Shown: in pieces, positions 8,593 to 17,282 of the stretch | Numbering within the stretch: position 1 is the stretch's first letter | Layout of the letters: every line of letters begins with the position of its first letter | Source of the DNA: GCA-2720975 sp964469565 | GTDB taxonomy: Bacteria; Planctomycetota; UBA1135; GCA-002686595 | Assembly (NCBI GenBank): GCA_964469565.1 | Contig: CAYXZD010000019.1 | Span: 1 to 64,000, forward strand | Length of the DNA: 64,000 nt | Reading direction: 5' to 3' | Translations under genes and position numbers: made by a program | Notes under the pieces: generated by a model | What the model was told of the DNA's origin: nothing | Seen by the model: only the letters and a program-made list of their open reading frames with translations | Databases searched by the model: none

Positions 8593-9774
8593 TCATTTGG
8601 ACGGATCTTCGGGGAGCTTCAACGTCTGTGTGTCTGCGCGGGTGACGGCTGCGGGCAGGCTGGGGCTCAGTTTCTTCAAAACACGCTGGGCGGTTGCCCG
8701 ATAGCCGGTGAGTTTCCCCCCGTAAACAGTCAAGAAAGTGGGGTGCTCGGGGTCGTCGGGAGCGAGCATGACTTCCCGCGAGCGGCGGAACGCCTTGCCC
8801 GCTCCACTCGGAAGGACACGCAGCCCCGCCCAAGCATCGAGCACCTCGTCGTCGCGGTCGGGAAAGTGGTGGTGCAGGACGCCTCGGAGGTACTCCACTT
8901 CGGCGTGGGTCGGAACGATCTTGGCTGGGTCGCCCTGAAAGGGCGTTTCGGTGGTCCCGACTAGAGTGCGTCCTTTCCAGGGCATGGTGAACACGGCTCT
9001 CTTGTCCGTAGGGGCTTCGGTGTAGTAGATCCCCTGTTCAAGCGCTCCTTGGACCTCGATGTGAGTACCTCCTACGAGTTCAATGGGGCGTTGTGGTAAC
9101 GAGGGACTGAATGCGGAGAGAACTTTGTTGGCCCAGGGGCCGGCTGCATTGACGACCACCTTGGCGTTTACGGTGGACTCCCGAGCTCCCCGACGAACTC
9201 GCACGGCCCAGTGATCGCTAATGCGTTGACCCTCGATGACTTTCGTTGCGGTCCAAACCTGGGCCCCAAGGTCTGTTGCCGATGCTACAACGGCCCTGCA
9301 CAGGGCAGCATCATCCGTCTGGCCGTCCCAGTACTGGAAGACTGCACGCAGATCGCGCGTATTCAATCCGTCGAGCTTCTGCCAGTCTGCAGGGGGAACA
9401 CATCGAAAACGCGCATCCTTGTGAAGGCGACCCAAGAGTGCATAAAGACCCAGCCCTGTCCGGATCTTGAGTGGCCCCCGCGAGGTCTGGCGGTAGACCG
9501 GAATAAAGAACGGGACGAGCCGCACGAGGTGTGGGGCGATCTCGAGCAGAATTCGCCGCTCAGCGAGGGAGTCGGCCACGAGGGAGAATTCGAGACTCTC
9601 CAAGTATCGAAGCCCGCCGTGAATGAGCTTGCTGGAGCGGCTCGACGTTCCCGAGGCAATCTCACCTTGTTCTATCAAGACAACCTCATGTCCAGCCGCG
9701 GCAAGGGCCTGAGCAACCCCCGCCCCCTGGATGCCCGCTCCAATGACGAGGGCGTTGGTGGACTCTGAAGGCAT
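8593..9774 (-). CDS. glpD: FAD-dependent glycerol-3-phosphate dehydrogenase (short GlpD-like)
   Basis: Starting at the ATG at 9774 gives 393 residues; an upstream in-frame extension to 9975 has no family character. The dinucleotide-binding motif GAGIQGAGVAQALAAAGHEV is at the N-terminus. It is followed by the DAO/GlpD signature SGTSSRSSKLIHGGLRYLE. Later segments NAAGPWANKVL and FTMPWKGRTLVGTTETPF are typical of GlpD. The protein oxidises glycerol-3-phosphate to dihydroxyacetone phosphate and reduces quinone. It is about 100-150 residues shorter than E. coli GlpD because the C-terminal accessory domain is absent. The start region faces the arsC-like gene divergently. Confidence 0.85.
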   Translation of the reverse strand: MPSESTNALVIGAGIQGAGVAQALAAAGHEVVLIEQGEIASGTSSRSSKLIHGGLRYLESLEFSLVADSLAERRILLEIAPHLVRLVPFFIPVYRQTSRGPLKIRTGLGLYALLGRLHKDARFRCVPPADWQKLDGLNTRDLRAVFQYWDGQTDDAALCRAVVASATDLGAQVWTATKVIEGQRISDHWAVRVRRGARESTVNAKVVVNAAGPWANKVLSAFSPSLPQRPIELVGGTHIEVQGALEQGIYYTEAPTDKRAVFTMPWKGRTLVGTTETPFQGDPAKIVPTHAEVEYLRGVLHHHFPDRDDEVLDAWAGLRVLPSGAGKAFRRSREVMLAPDDPEHPTFLTVYGGKLTGYRATAQRVLKKLSPSLPAAVTRADTQTLKLPEDPSK

Positions 9775-9901
9775 GGGGGCAGCATCAACTGCCGCGGGGC
9801 CTGAGTCAATTCCCAAGGGGCCGGAGCGCCAGCACTCTCGACGTAGGTCCAGCGATGGGGTACACACTGGTCTACCCAAGTCTCCCCCCCGGCCTATTCC
9901 A

Positions 9902-10297
9902 ATGACTCTGCCAGACGACACCGGCGACCTAGTTCTGCTCCACAATCCACGCTGTTCAAAGAGCCGCCAGGTCAAGGCGTTGCTGGATGAGAGGGGCGCT
10001 CAGTACACCGAACGACGCTATCTCGAGGACCCATTGAGCATTCAAGAGCTCGATGAATTGTCCAAGCGCCTCGGCCTGCGCTTGCGTGAATGGGTGCGCA
10101 CCAAGGAAGCCGCCTTCGAGGAGGCAGGCCTGAACTCTCAAAGCTCGGACGAATCCGTCGCGCAGGCGGTGGCCAGCCACCCGATCCTGATGGAGCGCCC
10201 GATACTGGTCGGGCCGCTCTCCGCCATGATTGGCCGGCCTCCTGAATGTGTACTTGCGCTGATTCCTGAGGGTCCCTCCGGCACTTGCTGTAGCTGA
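9902..10297 (+). CDS. ArsC-family reductase (glutaredoxin-coupled arsenate reductase-like)
   Basis: Starting at the ATG at 9902 gives 131 residues. LLHNPRCSKSRQVKALLDE contains the nucleophile Cys18 in the usual HNPxCSxS context. ERPILV near residue 98 carries the conserved Arg of ArsC/Spx-type folds. The C-terminus ends with two Cys residues (TCCS), which is unusual. An arsenate reductase or a related YffB-type thiol reductase are both possible. No other ars genes are adjacent. The ABC ATPase gene starts at the base after its stop, so they are cotranscribed. Confidence 0.8.
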   Translation: MTLPDDTGDLVLLHNPRCSKSRQVKALLDERGAQYTERRYLEDPLSIQELDELSKRLGLRLREWVRTKEAAFEEAGLNSQSSDESVAQAVASHPILMERPILVGPLSAMIGRPPECVLALIPEGPSGTCCS

Positions 10298-11074
10298 ATG
10301 GCTTCACCCTCGGCCCTAGAAGTCTCTCACTTGACGCGCTCTTACGCCGAGAGGCGTGCCGTGAAAGACCTGTCCTTTGCAGTCGACGCAGGTGAGATCC
10401 TTGGCCTGGTAGGACCGAACGGAGCGGGAAAGACGACGACCCTGCGCTCCCTAGCCGGCGTCTTGCCGCTCCAGCACGGCCATGTTCGGATTGCCGGCTT
10501 TGATATCGAGCACGATGAGCTACGCGCAAAGGGAGCCTTGGCGTGGGTGCCTGATGAGGCCAAGCCGTTCGAGAGCCTCACGGTGTGGGAACACTTGGAA
10601 TTCTACGCACACCTCTTTAGCGTTGATGCGTGGCGCGACAAGGCCGACGCACTCTTGGATCGCTTTGAACTTGGCAGTCGGCGAGATTCGGTTGGGTCAG
10701 AGTTGTCACGGGGAATGCGGCAGAAGCTCGCTCTTTGCTGCGCCTGGATCAGCGAGCCTAAGGTCGTACTCTTAGATGAACCCCTGTTGGGGCTCGACCC
10801 TCGGGGGATTCGAGAGGCCCGTGCGGCCATCCGTGAGTGGGCGGATTCGGGCGTTGCTGTGGTGCTCTCCTCCCATTTGCTCGAGTGGATTGAAGCACTC
10901 GCGGACCGTATTCTCATCATGGACGAGGGGGTGGCCGTCTTTGAAGGCACACTTGCTGACGCCCGGACTCAACTCTATTCCGATGGTACGGGCAGCCTAG
11001 AGGATCTGTTCCTATCGATCACAGGACCTGCCCATGAGGGCTCTCTGCCGCGGGATCCGGCTAGGGGAGATTAG
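10298..11074 (+). CDS. ABC transporter ATP-binding protein
   Basis: A 258-residue ABC ATPase. Walker A is GPNGAGKTT (from residue 39), the signature is LSRGMRQK (136-143), Walker B is VVLLDEP ending near 162, and the switch His193 is in SSHLLEW. The LSRGMRQK form and the EHLEFYAHLFSV Q-loop side are typical of the CcmA/NatA exporter class. The start codon directly follows the arsC-like stop, and the permease GTG directly follows its own stop. It forms a two-gene exporter with the next gene; the cargo is unknown. Confidence 0.93.
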   Translation: MASPSALEVSHLTRSYAERRAVKDLSFAVDAGEILGLVGPNGAGKTTTLRSLAGVLPLQHGHVRIAGFDIEHDELRAKGALAWVPDEAKPFESLTVWEHLEFYAHLFSVDAWRDKADALLDRFELGSRRDSVGSELSRGMRQKLALCCAWISEPKVVLLDEPLLGLDPRGIREARAAIREWADSGVAVVLSSHLLEWIEALADRILIMDEGVAVFEGTLADARTQLYSDGTGSLEDLFLSITGPAHEGSLPRDPARGD

Positions 11075-12757
11075 GTGCAAGGGATCCATCCCGCACTTCG
11101 CCAACTCCTAGGCTTGAAGAGCCGCGCCTGGATTCGAAATCTCAAAGCCCGGCTCTCTACGGGCCGTGGACTTCTCTTCGCTCTGGTTGGGGTCGGCGTG
11201 ACGGTGGCTTGGCTTGGGGCTGTAACCCTGATGGGGGGGGCGGCACGTCCAACGCCAGCTGAAGCCGTTTCGACGGCTCAGGCCATGCTGCTCATATTCG
11301 CACTAATCCTAGCAAGCAGCGCAGTTCTCCACCGGGGGCTGTACCTGCCTGAGGAGGAAGTCGAGCGCCTCTTTAGCGCTCCCCTTCGGCGGTCGGACTT
11401 GGTTCGCTACCGGCTGCTATGTGCGTTTGGGCGCGAACTCCTCATCGGCTTGTTTCTCGGCGTGGCCCTTGGTCGCCGCATGCAGGTCCCCCTGTTCGCA
11501 TTCTTGGGAGGAATCGTGGCGCTCTGGGCTTTGACCTGTGCCGCGAAAGCCCTCTCGATTTTTCTAGGGGATGCGGCGGGGCGACTGGCTGGTTGGGTTG
11601 ACCGTATACCGCGGGCCTGGTTTCGAGTCCTCGTAGGGTTGGGGGTCTGGGCAGTGATGCTCTTCTTTCTTCTGGGAGAATCCTACGAGGGTACGCGGAG
11701 TGGTGCTTCCCTTGGAGGCGCCTTTCGAACGCTCACCGAACACCCCTGGGTCGTCGCAGTTTCTTGGCCGACCTTGCCCTGGGCACATGCCATCGCAGCA
11801 GGGGATTGGGGGGAGTTCTTGCCTGCCATCGGACTGAGTCTTGCGCTGACCTTCGTGCTTTTTGAGTTTGCCGCCCGGTTGCCGGTGGATTTTCGAGAAC
11901 TCTCCCTCGCAACGTCATCGGAGATTTCCCAGCGCAGGGCGCGCGCGGGTGTCGGTGCGGCCATGGCAACTTCTAAGCGGCGCTGGGCGGTTCCCTTTGT
12001 GGCAGGGCGAGGGCCTCTCGGGGCGATCGTATGGATGCGATTGGTCACAATCCTACGTCGGTCCCGTGGAGCGATCATGTTTTCGATGGTCGTCTTGGGA
12101 GCGGGTGCCTGGCTCGTTTTGACCGAGTTTGGCTCTCACGGGGCTGGGGAGTCCGCCCTGGGCGGCCCGACCGTGTTCGTGCTGGTGGGAGTGTTGTACT
12201 TGAGTTCTGGGTTGCGTTTCGACTTGCGGTCAGATCTCGATCGATTGGGGCTGATCCGCTCCTGGCCCATGCCTGCCCCTAGAATTTTTTGGGCATCGAT
12301 TGCCCCTCTCGTGCTCTTCGAATGCTGCTTGATCGGACTGGGCCTCCTGTTCTTGGGGCTCCATGGCAACTTTGATCGCAGCGAGTGGCTGGCCTGCCTT
12401 GGTGCTTTGCCTTTCCTGTCCGGGGTTTGGGTCGGGCTTGAGAATCTCTTTTTCCTCCTGGCCCCTGTTCGGTACATCCCGGGCCAGGGGGGCGCCATGC
12501 AGAACAGGGGCCGCCGCCTAATCATGCTGATGACTCGCATGCTCGTGGTCGGTGGGCTCATTGGAATCGCCGCCGCCTTGGTGTGGGTCATGGGTCGAGT
12601 TGCAGCAAGCTTGGGCATGGGCCCACAAGCCGGTACCGCGCTCGCTATTGTGGCCGCAGGGGCCGTGGGGCTTGCGGGGCTGATTGGGGTCGTCTGGATT
12701 GGGGGCTGGGCTCTGCGCCGTTTTGACTCCACTGCGCTGAGCTCTAGGCCGGACTAG
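11075..12757 (+). CDS. ABC transporter permease (ABC-2-like exporter)
   Basis: A 560-residue integral membrane protein beginning at a GTG immediately after the ATPase stop. I count roughly ten to twelve hydrophobic segments, for example GRGLLFALVGVGVTVAWLG, AQAMLLIFALILASSAVL and the C-terminal IVAAGAVGLAGLIGVVWIGG. The segment EEEVERLFSAPLRRSDLVRYRLL after the second helix is typical of large bacterial ABC-2-type exporter permeases of this kind. It would form the membrane path for the adjacent ATPase. No substrate is indicated by the neighbours. Confidence 0.85.
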   Translation: MQGIHPALRQLLGLKSRAWIRNLKARLSTGRGLLFALVGVGVTVAWLGAVTLMGGAARPTPAEAVSTAQAMLLIFALILASSAVLHRGLYLPEEEVERLFSAPLRRSDLVRYRLLCAFGRELLIGLFLGVALGRRMQVPLFAFLGGIVALWALTCAAKALSIFLGDAAGRLAGWVDRIPRAWFRVLVGLGVWAVMLFFLLGESYEGTRSGASLGGAFRTLTEHPWVVAVSWPTLPWAHAIAAGDWGEFLPAIGLSLALTFVLFEFAARLPVDFRELSLATSSEISQRRARAGVGAAMATSKRRWAVPFVAGRGPLGAIVWMRLVTILRRSRGAIMFSMVVLGAGAWLVLTEFGSHGAGESALGGPTVFVLVGVLYLSSGLRFDLRSDLDRLGLIRSWPMPAPRIFWASIAPLVLFECCLIGLGLLFLGLHGNFDRSEWLACLGALPFLSGVWVGLENLFFLLAPVRYIPGQGGAMQNRGRRLIMLMTRMLVVGGLIGIAAALVWVMGRVAASLGMGPQAGTALAIVAAGAVGLAGLIGVVWIGGWALRRFDSTALSSRPD

Positions 12758-12852
12758 CCCGGCGCCAGAGCCGTGGGGCAGGGTAGCCCCCTTGGGGGTG
12801 CCCTTGGGGGTACAAGTGGGTATGATTTGGCCGCCGCCTACGTAGTTCTGCT
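12758..12852. terminator. Possible terminator with GC-rich repeats
   Basis: Between the permease stop and the cytochrome start lies GCCCCCTTGGGGGT followed by GCCCTTGGGGGTAC (about 12787-12813). Each can fold as a short C-tract/G-tract hairpin. No U-run follows, so termination strength is uncertain. The same strand continues into the respiratory pair. Confidence 0.35.
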
Positions 12853-13674
12853 ATGGCCGCCCCTCTTCCTAGAACTTCAGTGAGCCCTCCCTCCGATCAC
12901 CACTCCCCAAGCCGGGCTCGGGCTCTGATCGTGTTGTTCGCGGGCTTTGTGAGCTTGAGTTGGGTGGCTTACACCGATTATGCGGGCCCCGTGCAGCACC
13001 CTCTCACGGCACTCGAGCGTGAGGGGCTCGAAATCTGGCGGCAGAATAACTGCCAGGCTTGTCATCAGCTGCATGGCTTTGGAGGGTTCCACGGTCCCGA
13101 CCTCACCAATCGCCTAGGGGAAGGGACTCTCGATGCTGAACTGATTTCCATCATCGCATCGGGCCGAGGACGCATGCCGGCATTCGAGTTCAGCGATGAG
13201 GAATACGAAGCGTTGATGGCGTGGCTTCGGTGGATGAATGGGAGTGGCCAGGCCCAACCCCAACCCCTCGGCCAGGACCGTGCACCCCTCCCTTCGCAGC
13301 ACTTCCAAGAATTGGTTTCTCATGCTATCGACCGGGGTGCCGTGGAGCTGACTGAAGAGAGTCGTGCTGGCTTAGGGATCTGGAACATGATGCAGTGTGG
13401 GGTGTGTCATCTTCCTTTTCGAGAAGGGCATTTGCGGGAACCGGACCTCACCGCAGCAGCAACGGATCGCTCCTTTGCCAACCTCAAACAGGTTCTCGAT
13501 GAGGGGCGTGGACGTATGCCAGCCGCCGGGCTCGATGATGGCCAAAAGCGATCCATCGGGGCTTTCTTGCAGTGGCTCGCTGACCACCGCGCTGTCCTAG
13601 CTGAACTCAATCTTGAGTTGACTGGCCACGAGCGTTTTGAGTGGTCGGGCCTGCCCTGGTTTGAATACCGATGA
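12853..13674 (+). CDS. Membrane-anchored dihaem cytochrome c
   Basis: A 273-residue protein with one N-terminal membrane helix (ALIVLFAGFVSLSWVAY, about 24-40) and two c-type haem domains facing outward. Haem sites are CQACH (67-71) and CGVCH (182-186). Likely axial Met residues are Met108 (GRMPAF) and Met222 (GRMPAAG). Each domain resembles NorC or cbb3-type cytochrome subunits, but fused as a tandem, whereas NorC has a single haem. It overlaps the oxidase gene by ATGA and is its obvious electron-donating subunit. Confidence 0.88.
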   Translation: MAAPLPRTSVSPPSDHHSPSRARALIVLFAGFVSLSWVAYTDYAGPVQHPLTALEREGLEIWRQNNCQACHQLHGFGGFHGPDLTNRLGEGTLDAELISIIASGRGRMPAFEFSDEEYEALMAWLRWMNGSGQAQPQPLGQDRAPLPSQHFQELVSHAIDRGAVELTEESRAGLGIWNMMQCGVCHLPFREGHLREPDLTAAATDRSFANLKQVLDEGRGRMPAAGLDDGQKRSIGAFLQWLADHRAVLAELNLELTGHERFEWSGLPWFEYR

Positions 13675-15086
13675 GTACTACTTCACAGGTCACACCCCTG
13701 CATTCCCCAGAGGCGCTGCGTTCTGTACTTCAGAGCTTCCGTCCTCTCATCGTTCTTGCACTGCTCGCACTCGCAGCCTGTAGTCTGACCTTTTTGATGG
13801 GTCTGCCGGTCGCACTGACCTACACGGATCACTTTACGATCTTGCGTGAATGGGGCATCACCTTGCAGCACTTGCGGCCCATGCACGAAGCTTGTGCATT
13901 TGGTTGGGTGTTTCTGGGGGGCGTGACCATTGTCCATTTGTGGTTGGTCCGGGCGTATGGCGAGCCCGATGCCGCCATGCACAGACGGACGGCGCTGATG
14001 GTCGCACTGTGGGCCATAGCCGGGTGCGGCATTCTCATCAGTTTCCTTTGCGGCTACTTCACAGGGCGAGAATACCTCGGCTACTCACCTGTGTTCTCCC
14101 TTCTCATCGTGGCTGGTTGGTTCTTATTCGCCTGTAATTTCTACTCGCGTGTGGGGTTCGCCCCCTCGGGGCAACCGGTGTTCGTGATCATGTGGTGGAT
14201 TGCGATCCCACTCTTTGCATTCACCTATGCAGAGGCCCATGCGTACCTTTTGGAGTACGTGTCCCTGCGGCCTCTGAAAGACCTTGCCATTCAATGGAAA
14301 GCAGCGGGAGCTCACGTAGGATCCTTCAACCTCTTGGCCTATGGGGCGGTCATGTTCGTGGCCAGCTGCCTGCAGGGCAACGAGGTCTACGCACGCTCTT
14401 CCACGGCGTTCTGGTTCTTCACGGTGGGCCTCATGAATACTTTCATGAACTACGGGCACCACACATACCACCTTCCTCAGAGCCCGTGGATACACTGGGT
14501 GAGTTTCATCGTGAGCATGCTTGAGTTGATCCTGCTCGCCAAGGTGCTTGTGGATGTTTGGAAGATGCTCAAAGCTCGCCGGGGAGGGAGCAGCACACTT
14601 GTGGTGGACAGCTTCTTGCACTCGGCGACGCTGTGGACGTTCTTGATGTTAGCGTTCTCCATTTTGATTGCAGTACCACCCATCAACGCGCTGCTTCATG
14701 GAACCCATGCGATTTCCGCACACGTGATGGGCAGCATGGTTGGGATCGATTCAATGATTCTGTGGGCTGCGCTTGCCTACTTCGTGAGTAGCACAGCGGG
14801 TCCAGATTCAGGGGGATTGGGCCGTTTGGGTATGCGCCGAACGGTTAGATTCATCAATTTGTTTCTCTCCGCATTTTTCCTGGTCTATCTCCTGCGCGGG
14901 GCGAGCGCGGGCTGGTCACGATATGCCGGTGCGGCGAGCCCGGACCATTCTAGTTTTGTAGCGATGTTCCCCAGTCTGATGATGGTCTTTGGGTCAGGTC
15001 TGATGTTGTGCGTGCTTTGGGTGCTCACGCATTGGATGGCCGCCTTGGCGCGGATCCTACTGGGTGCGGGGAGTGGCCGGGCCTAG
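13671..15086 (+). CDS. Haem-copper oxidase superfamily subunit I, NOR/cbb3-like
   Basis: A 471-residue polytopic protein whose ATG overlaps the cytochrome stop. By position the conserved ligands are His72 (LRPMHEACAFGW, low-spin haem), His190 (AEAHAYLLEY), and His263/His264 (NYGHHTYHLPQ) for the metal beside the active-site haem. His351 in HGTHAISAHVMGSM would bind the high-spin haem. The usual H-x-H of helix X reads H-V-M here, so the second low-spin ligand is a Met or comes from elsewhere. The family reduces O2 or NO; which one cannot be decided. No separate subunit II or III is adjacent. Confidence 0.82.
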   Translation: MSTTSQVTPLHSPEALRSVLQSFRPLIVLALLALAACSLTFLMGLPVALTYTDHFTILREWGITLQHLRPMHEACAFGWVFLGGVTIVHLWLVRAYGEPDAAMHRRTALMVALWAIAGCGILISFLCGYFTGREYLGYSPVFSLLIVAGWFLFACNFYSRVGFAPSGQPVFVIMWWIAIPLFAFTYAEAHAYLLEYVSLRPLKDLAIQWKAAGAHVGSFNLLAYGAVMFVASCLQGNEVYARSSTAFWFFTVGLMNTFMNYGHHTYHLPQSPWIHWVSFIVSMLELILLAKVLVDVWKMLKARRGGSSTLVVDSFLHSATLWTFLMLAFSILIAVPPINALLHGTHAISAHVMGSMVGIDSMILWAALAYFVSSTAGPDSGGLGRLGMRRTVRFINLFLSAFFLVYLLRGASAGWSRYAGAASPDHSSFVAMFPSLMMVFGSGLMLCVLWVLTHWMAALARILLGAGSGRA

Positions 15087-15094
15087 TGCTAGGC
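15081..15094. terminator. Hairpin spanning both stop codons of convergent genes
   Basis: GCCTAG-TG-CTAGGC is a perfect 6-bp inverted repeat. The left arm contains the TAG stop of the oxidase, and the right arm contains the complement of the TAG stop of the phosphatase-like gene. It may serve as a compact bidirectional end signal, but the 2-base loop means only part of the stem can pair. Confidence 0.35.
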
Positions 15095-16183
15095 TAAGCC
15101 GAGGGGCTTGAACTCGTCGAGGGCGACTTTCAAGTGCGGCATGAGCCGCTGTTGGGTGCCCCGGTTTGTGAATGCAACAAAGGCTACGGGTGTTGTGGCA
15201 TCCCAAGGGAAATCCAAGTCATCGCCGCACAGATCTGTGACGACTGCACCAGCTTCCTGCGCAACGAGTAACGCGCCGGCGATGTCGTAGGGTTTGGTGG
15301 TCTGTGCCACCTGTCCGCGACGTTCGCTGATCCACTTGCGTGCCTCGACAACCATGCGATAGGTGCCTTGGGCTGTGAGTACGAGCTGTCCAGCATTGCA
15401 GATGTACTGGTCGTCGTAACAGTGTGCGAGTTCTGCACCTTCATGTTCTTCAATGCGCTTGAAGAATCCAAGTGAGAGTTGGGCCACGTCCGCACGCAGC
15501 TCGGGGTGGAAGGCGAAGAAGGGCATGTATCCGTGGTCAGGGCGGACATCGGTGTCTGCGCGAAGGGTGTGCTGGCCGATGAGACGGCCGTCTTCTACGT
15601 CCACCTCATACAGCCTGGCGCCAGCGCCGCGGCAGGCCGTGATGCGTTGGGAAAGGCGCGCACGGGAATCGGGAAGTTCGGTTAGGCAGGCTAGGAGAAT
15701 CTCGCGTTGAGAGGGGGTGCTTGGGCCTGGGGGTGCAAGTGCAGTGACCACCCAGGCCGAGCGCATGTCGAGCATCAGGTGGCGAGTGCCGTCTACGGGG
15801 TCCAGTGCAAGGCGTGGCCCCCCGTGGTCAAAACCATCCAGCGCCCGGCAGCCCCCCTGGCCATCGGGCCCTTTGTGCCGCCACCCGGCGTCTTCTGTGA
15901 GCAGGGACAGGGGGCCGCAACAGGCGCGCTCGTCCAGCCAGCGGCTGACCTCAGCTTCGACGGCTTCATCGATTCCAAAGGTTGCATCCCCCGCTCCTAC
16001 GGAGACGGGGCGGCTGACCTTGTCGAGCCGGCCACTCCGGAGGGCTGCGGACATGGTCTCGCGAGCACAGCACCGGAGGCGCTCTCCCAATGTAGTGAGG
16101 TGGGGTTCCCACTCTAGGGCTAGGTGTTCGGGATCTCCGGATGAGGAGAGGGCTCCGGTAGAGGGATCAGAGGGTGCTGGCAT
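15089..16183 (-). CDS. Inositol monophosphatase / FBPase-like phosphatase
   Basis: A 364-residue member of the Li-sensitive, Mg-dependent phosphatase fold. The metal motif LDPVDGTRHLM is clear, preceded by DATFGIDE and LLTEDAG. The second signature is KPYDIAGALLVAQEAGAVVTD, the usual W/YDxAAG segment. Substrates in this superfamily include inositol phosphates, fructose-1,6-bisphosphate and PAP; none can be assigned. It is longer than IMPase (about 270 residues), mainly through an N-terminal extension and an insertion near residues 200-240. The start is divergent from trxB with 106 bp between. Confidence 0.82.
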   Translation of the reverse strand: MPAPSDPSTGALSSSGDPEHLALEWEPHLTTLGERLRCCARETMSAALRSGRLDKVSRPVSVGAGDATFGIDEAVEAEVSRWLDERACCGPLSLLTEDAGWRHKGPDGQGGCRALDGFDHGGPRLALDPVDGTRHLMLDMRSAWVVTALAPPGPSTPSQREILLACLTELPDSRARLSQRITACRGAGARLYEVDVEDGRLIGQHTLRADTDVRPDHGYMPFFAFHPELRADVAQLSLGFFKRIEEHEGAELAHCYDDQYICNAGQLVLTAQGTYRMVVEARKWISERRGQVAQTTKPYDIAGALLVAQEAGAVVTDLCGDDLDFPWDATTPVAFVAFTNRGTQQRLMPHLKVALDEFKPLGLA

Positions 16184-16289
16184 GGTTCACTGCAGGATAC
16201 CCGATCGACAATGCTCCTGACGGGTGACTTGAGACTCAGCGGTGGCTCTCTACACTTGTGCTCCCGAATCCTCTCTTCGCAAGTCTTCA

Positions 16290-17225
16290 ATGAGCACCAC
16301 CCTACACGACGTCGTCATCATCGGTTCCGGCCCCGCGGGCTACACAGCTGCAATCTACAGCGCACGCGCGAACCTCAAACCCACACTATTCCAAGGCATG
16401 CAGCCAGGGGGACAGTTGACCATCACAACGGACGTGGAAAACTTCCCCGGTTACCCCGATGGCGTAACGGGCCCAGCCATGATGGAGGACTTGCAAAAGC
16501 AGGCCGAGCGGTTTGGCACGCAGATGCAATTTGAGGAAATCGTTGAGGTGGATTTCTCCAAGCGGCCGTTCACTCTCAAGACCGATTTTGGCGAGCACCA
16601 GGCCAAGAGCGTGATCATTGCGACGGGCGCATCCGCGCGCTTGTTAGGGCTTGAAAGTGAGAAAACACTCATGGGGCATGGCGTCTCAGCTTGCGCAACC
16701 TGTGATGGCGCATTCTTCCCAGATAAGCACGTGCTCATTGTCGGGGGCGGGGATTCGGCGATGGAAGAAGCTATCTATCTGACTCGCTTTGCGTCCAAGG
16801 TCACTGTGGTCCACCGCCGTGATGGCTTCAGCGCCTCGCGCATCATGGTGGAACGGGCTCAGGCCAATGAGAAGATTGACTGGATGCTCTTCAAGACGGT
16901 GAAAGACATTCTGGCGGGAGAGGATGGGAAGGTGAACAGGGTTGTCGTCGTCGACACTCGTGATGGCTCGGAGGCCGAGGTGGAGTGTGACGGAATCTTT
17001 ATTGCCATCGGCCACAGCCCCAATTCGTCCCTCTTCACGGGGCAACTCGACCTTGATGAGACGGGTTACATCCAGGTGCATGAGGGCACCCGCACCTCTG
17101 TTGAGGGTGTCTTCGCCTGTGGCGATGTGATGGACCACCGCTATCGCCAGGCCATTACTGCAGCCGGGACTGGTTGCATGGCAGCCATCGACGCAGAACG
17201 GTGGCTTGAGCTCCAAGGAGAGTAG
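16290..17225 (+). CDS. trxB: Thioredoxin reductase
   Basis: Starting at the ATG at 16290 gives 311 residues beginning MSTTLHDVVIIGSGPAGYTA, the FAD-binding GxGxxG. The redox-active pair is Cys135-Cys138 in CATC, the NADPH site is IVGGGDSAMEEAIYL, and the C-terminal FAD motif is GVFACGDVMDHRYRQAITAAG. It transfers electrons from NADPH to thioredoxin. This is relevant to the peroxiredoxin and ArsC-like genes nearby, since both classes rely on thiol donors. Size and motifs are normal for low-molecular-weight TrxR. Confidence 0.96.
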   Translation: MSTTLHDVVIIGSGPAGYTAAIYSARANLKPTLFQGMQPGGQLTITTDVENFPGYPDGVTGPAMMEDLQKQAERFGTQMQFEEIVEVDFSKRPFTLKTDFGEHQAKSVIIATGASARLLGLESEKTLMGHGVSACATCDGAFFPDKHVLIVGGGDSAMEEAIYLTRFASKVTVVHRRDGFSASRIMVERAQANEKIDWMLFKTVKDILAGEDGKVNRVVVVDTRDGSEAEVECDGIFIAIGHSPNSSLFTGQLDLDETGYIQVHEGTRTSVEGVFACGDVMDHRYRQAITAAGTGCMAAIDAERWLELQGE

Positions 17226-17282
17226 GGTTCAAAGCAGTGCAGCTTTGAAGCGCCGGGGGGGGTGCACTACACTGGGCACCCC

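Noticed and set aside
8581..8595. TGAGTCGACGACTCA palindrome at the glpD stop as an operator
   Set aside because: It overlaps the stop codon at a gene end, where a regulator site is unlikely, and a 1-base loop makes it a poor hairpin.
9211..9768. 185-residue plus-strand ORF opposite glpD
   Set aside because: The minus strand encodes clear GlpD motifs over the same interval.
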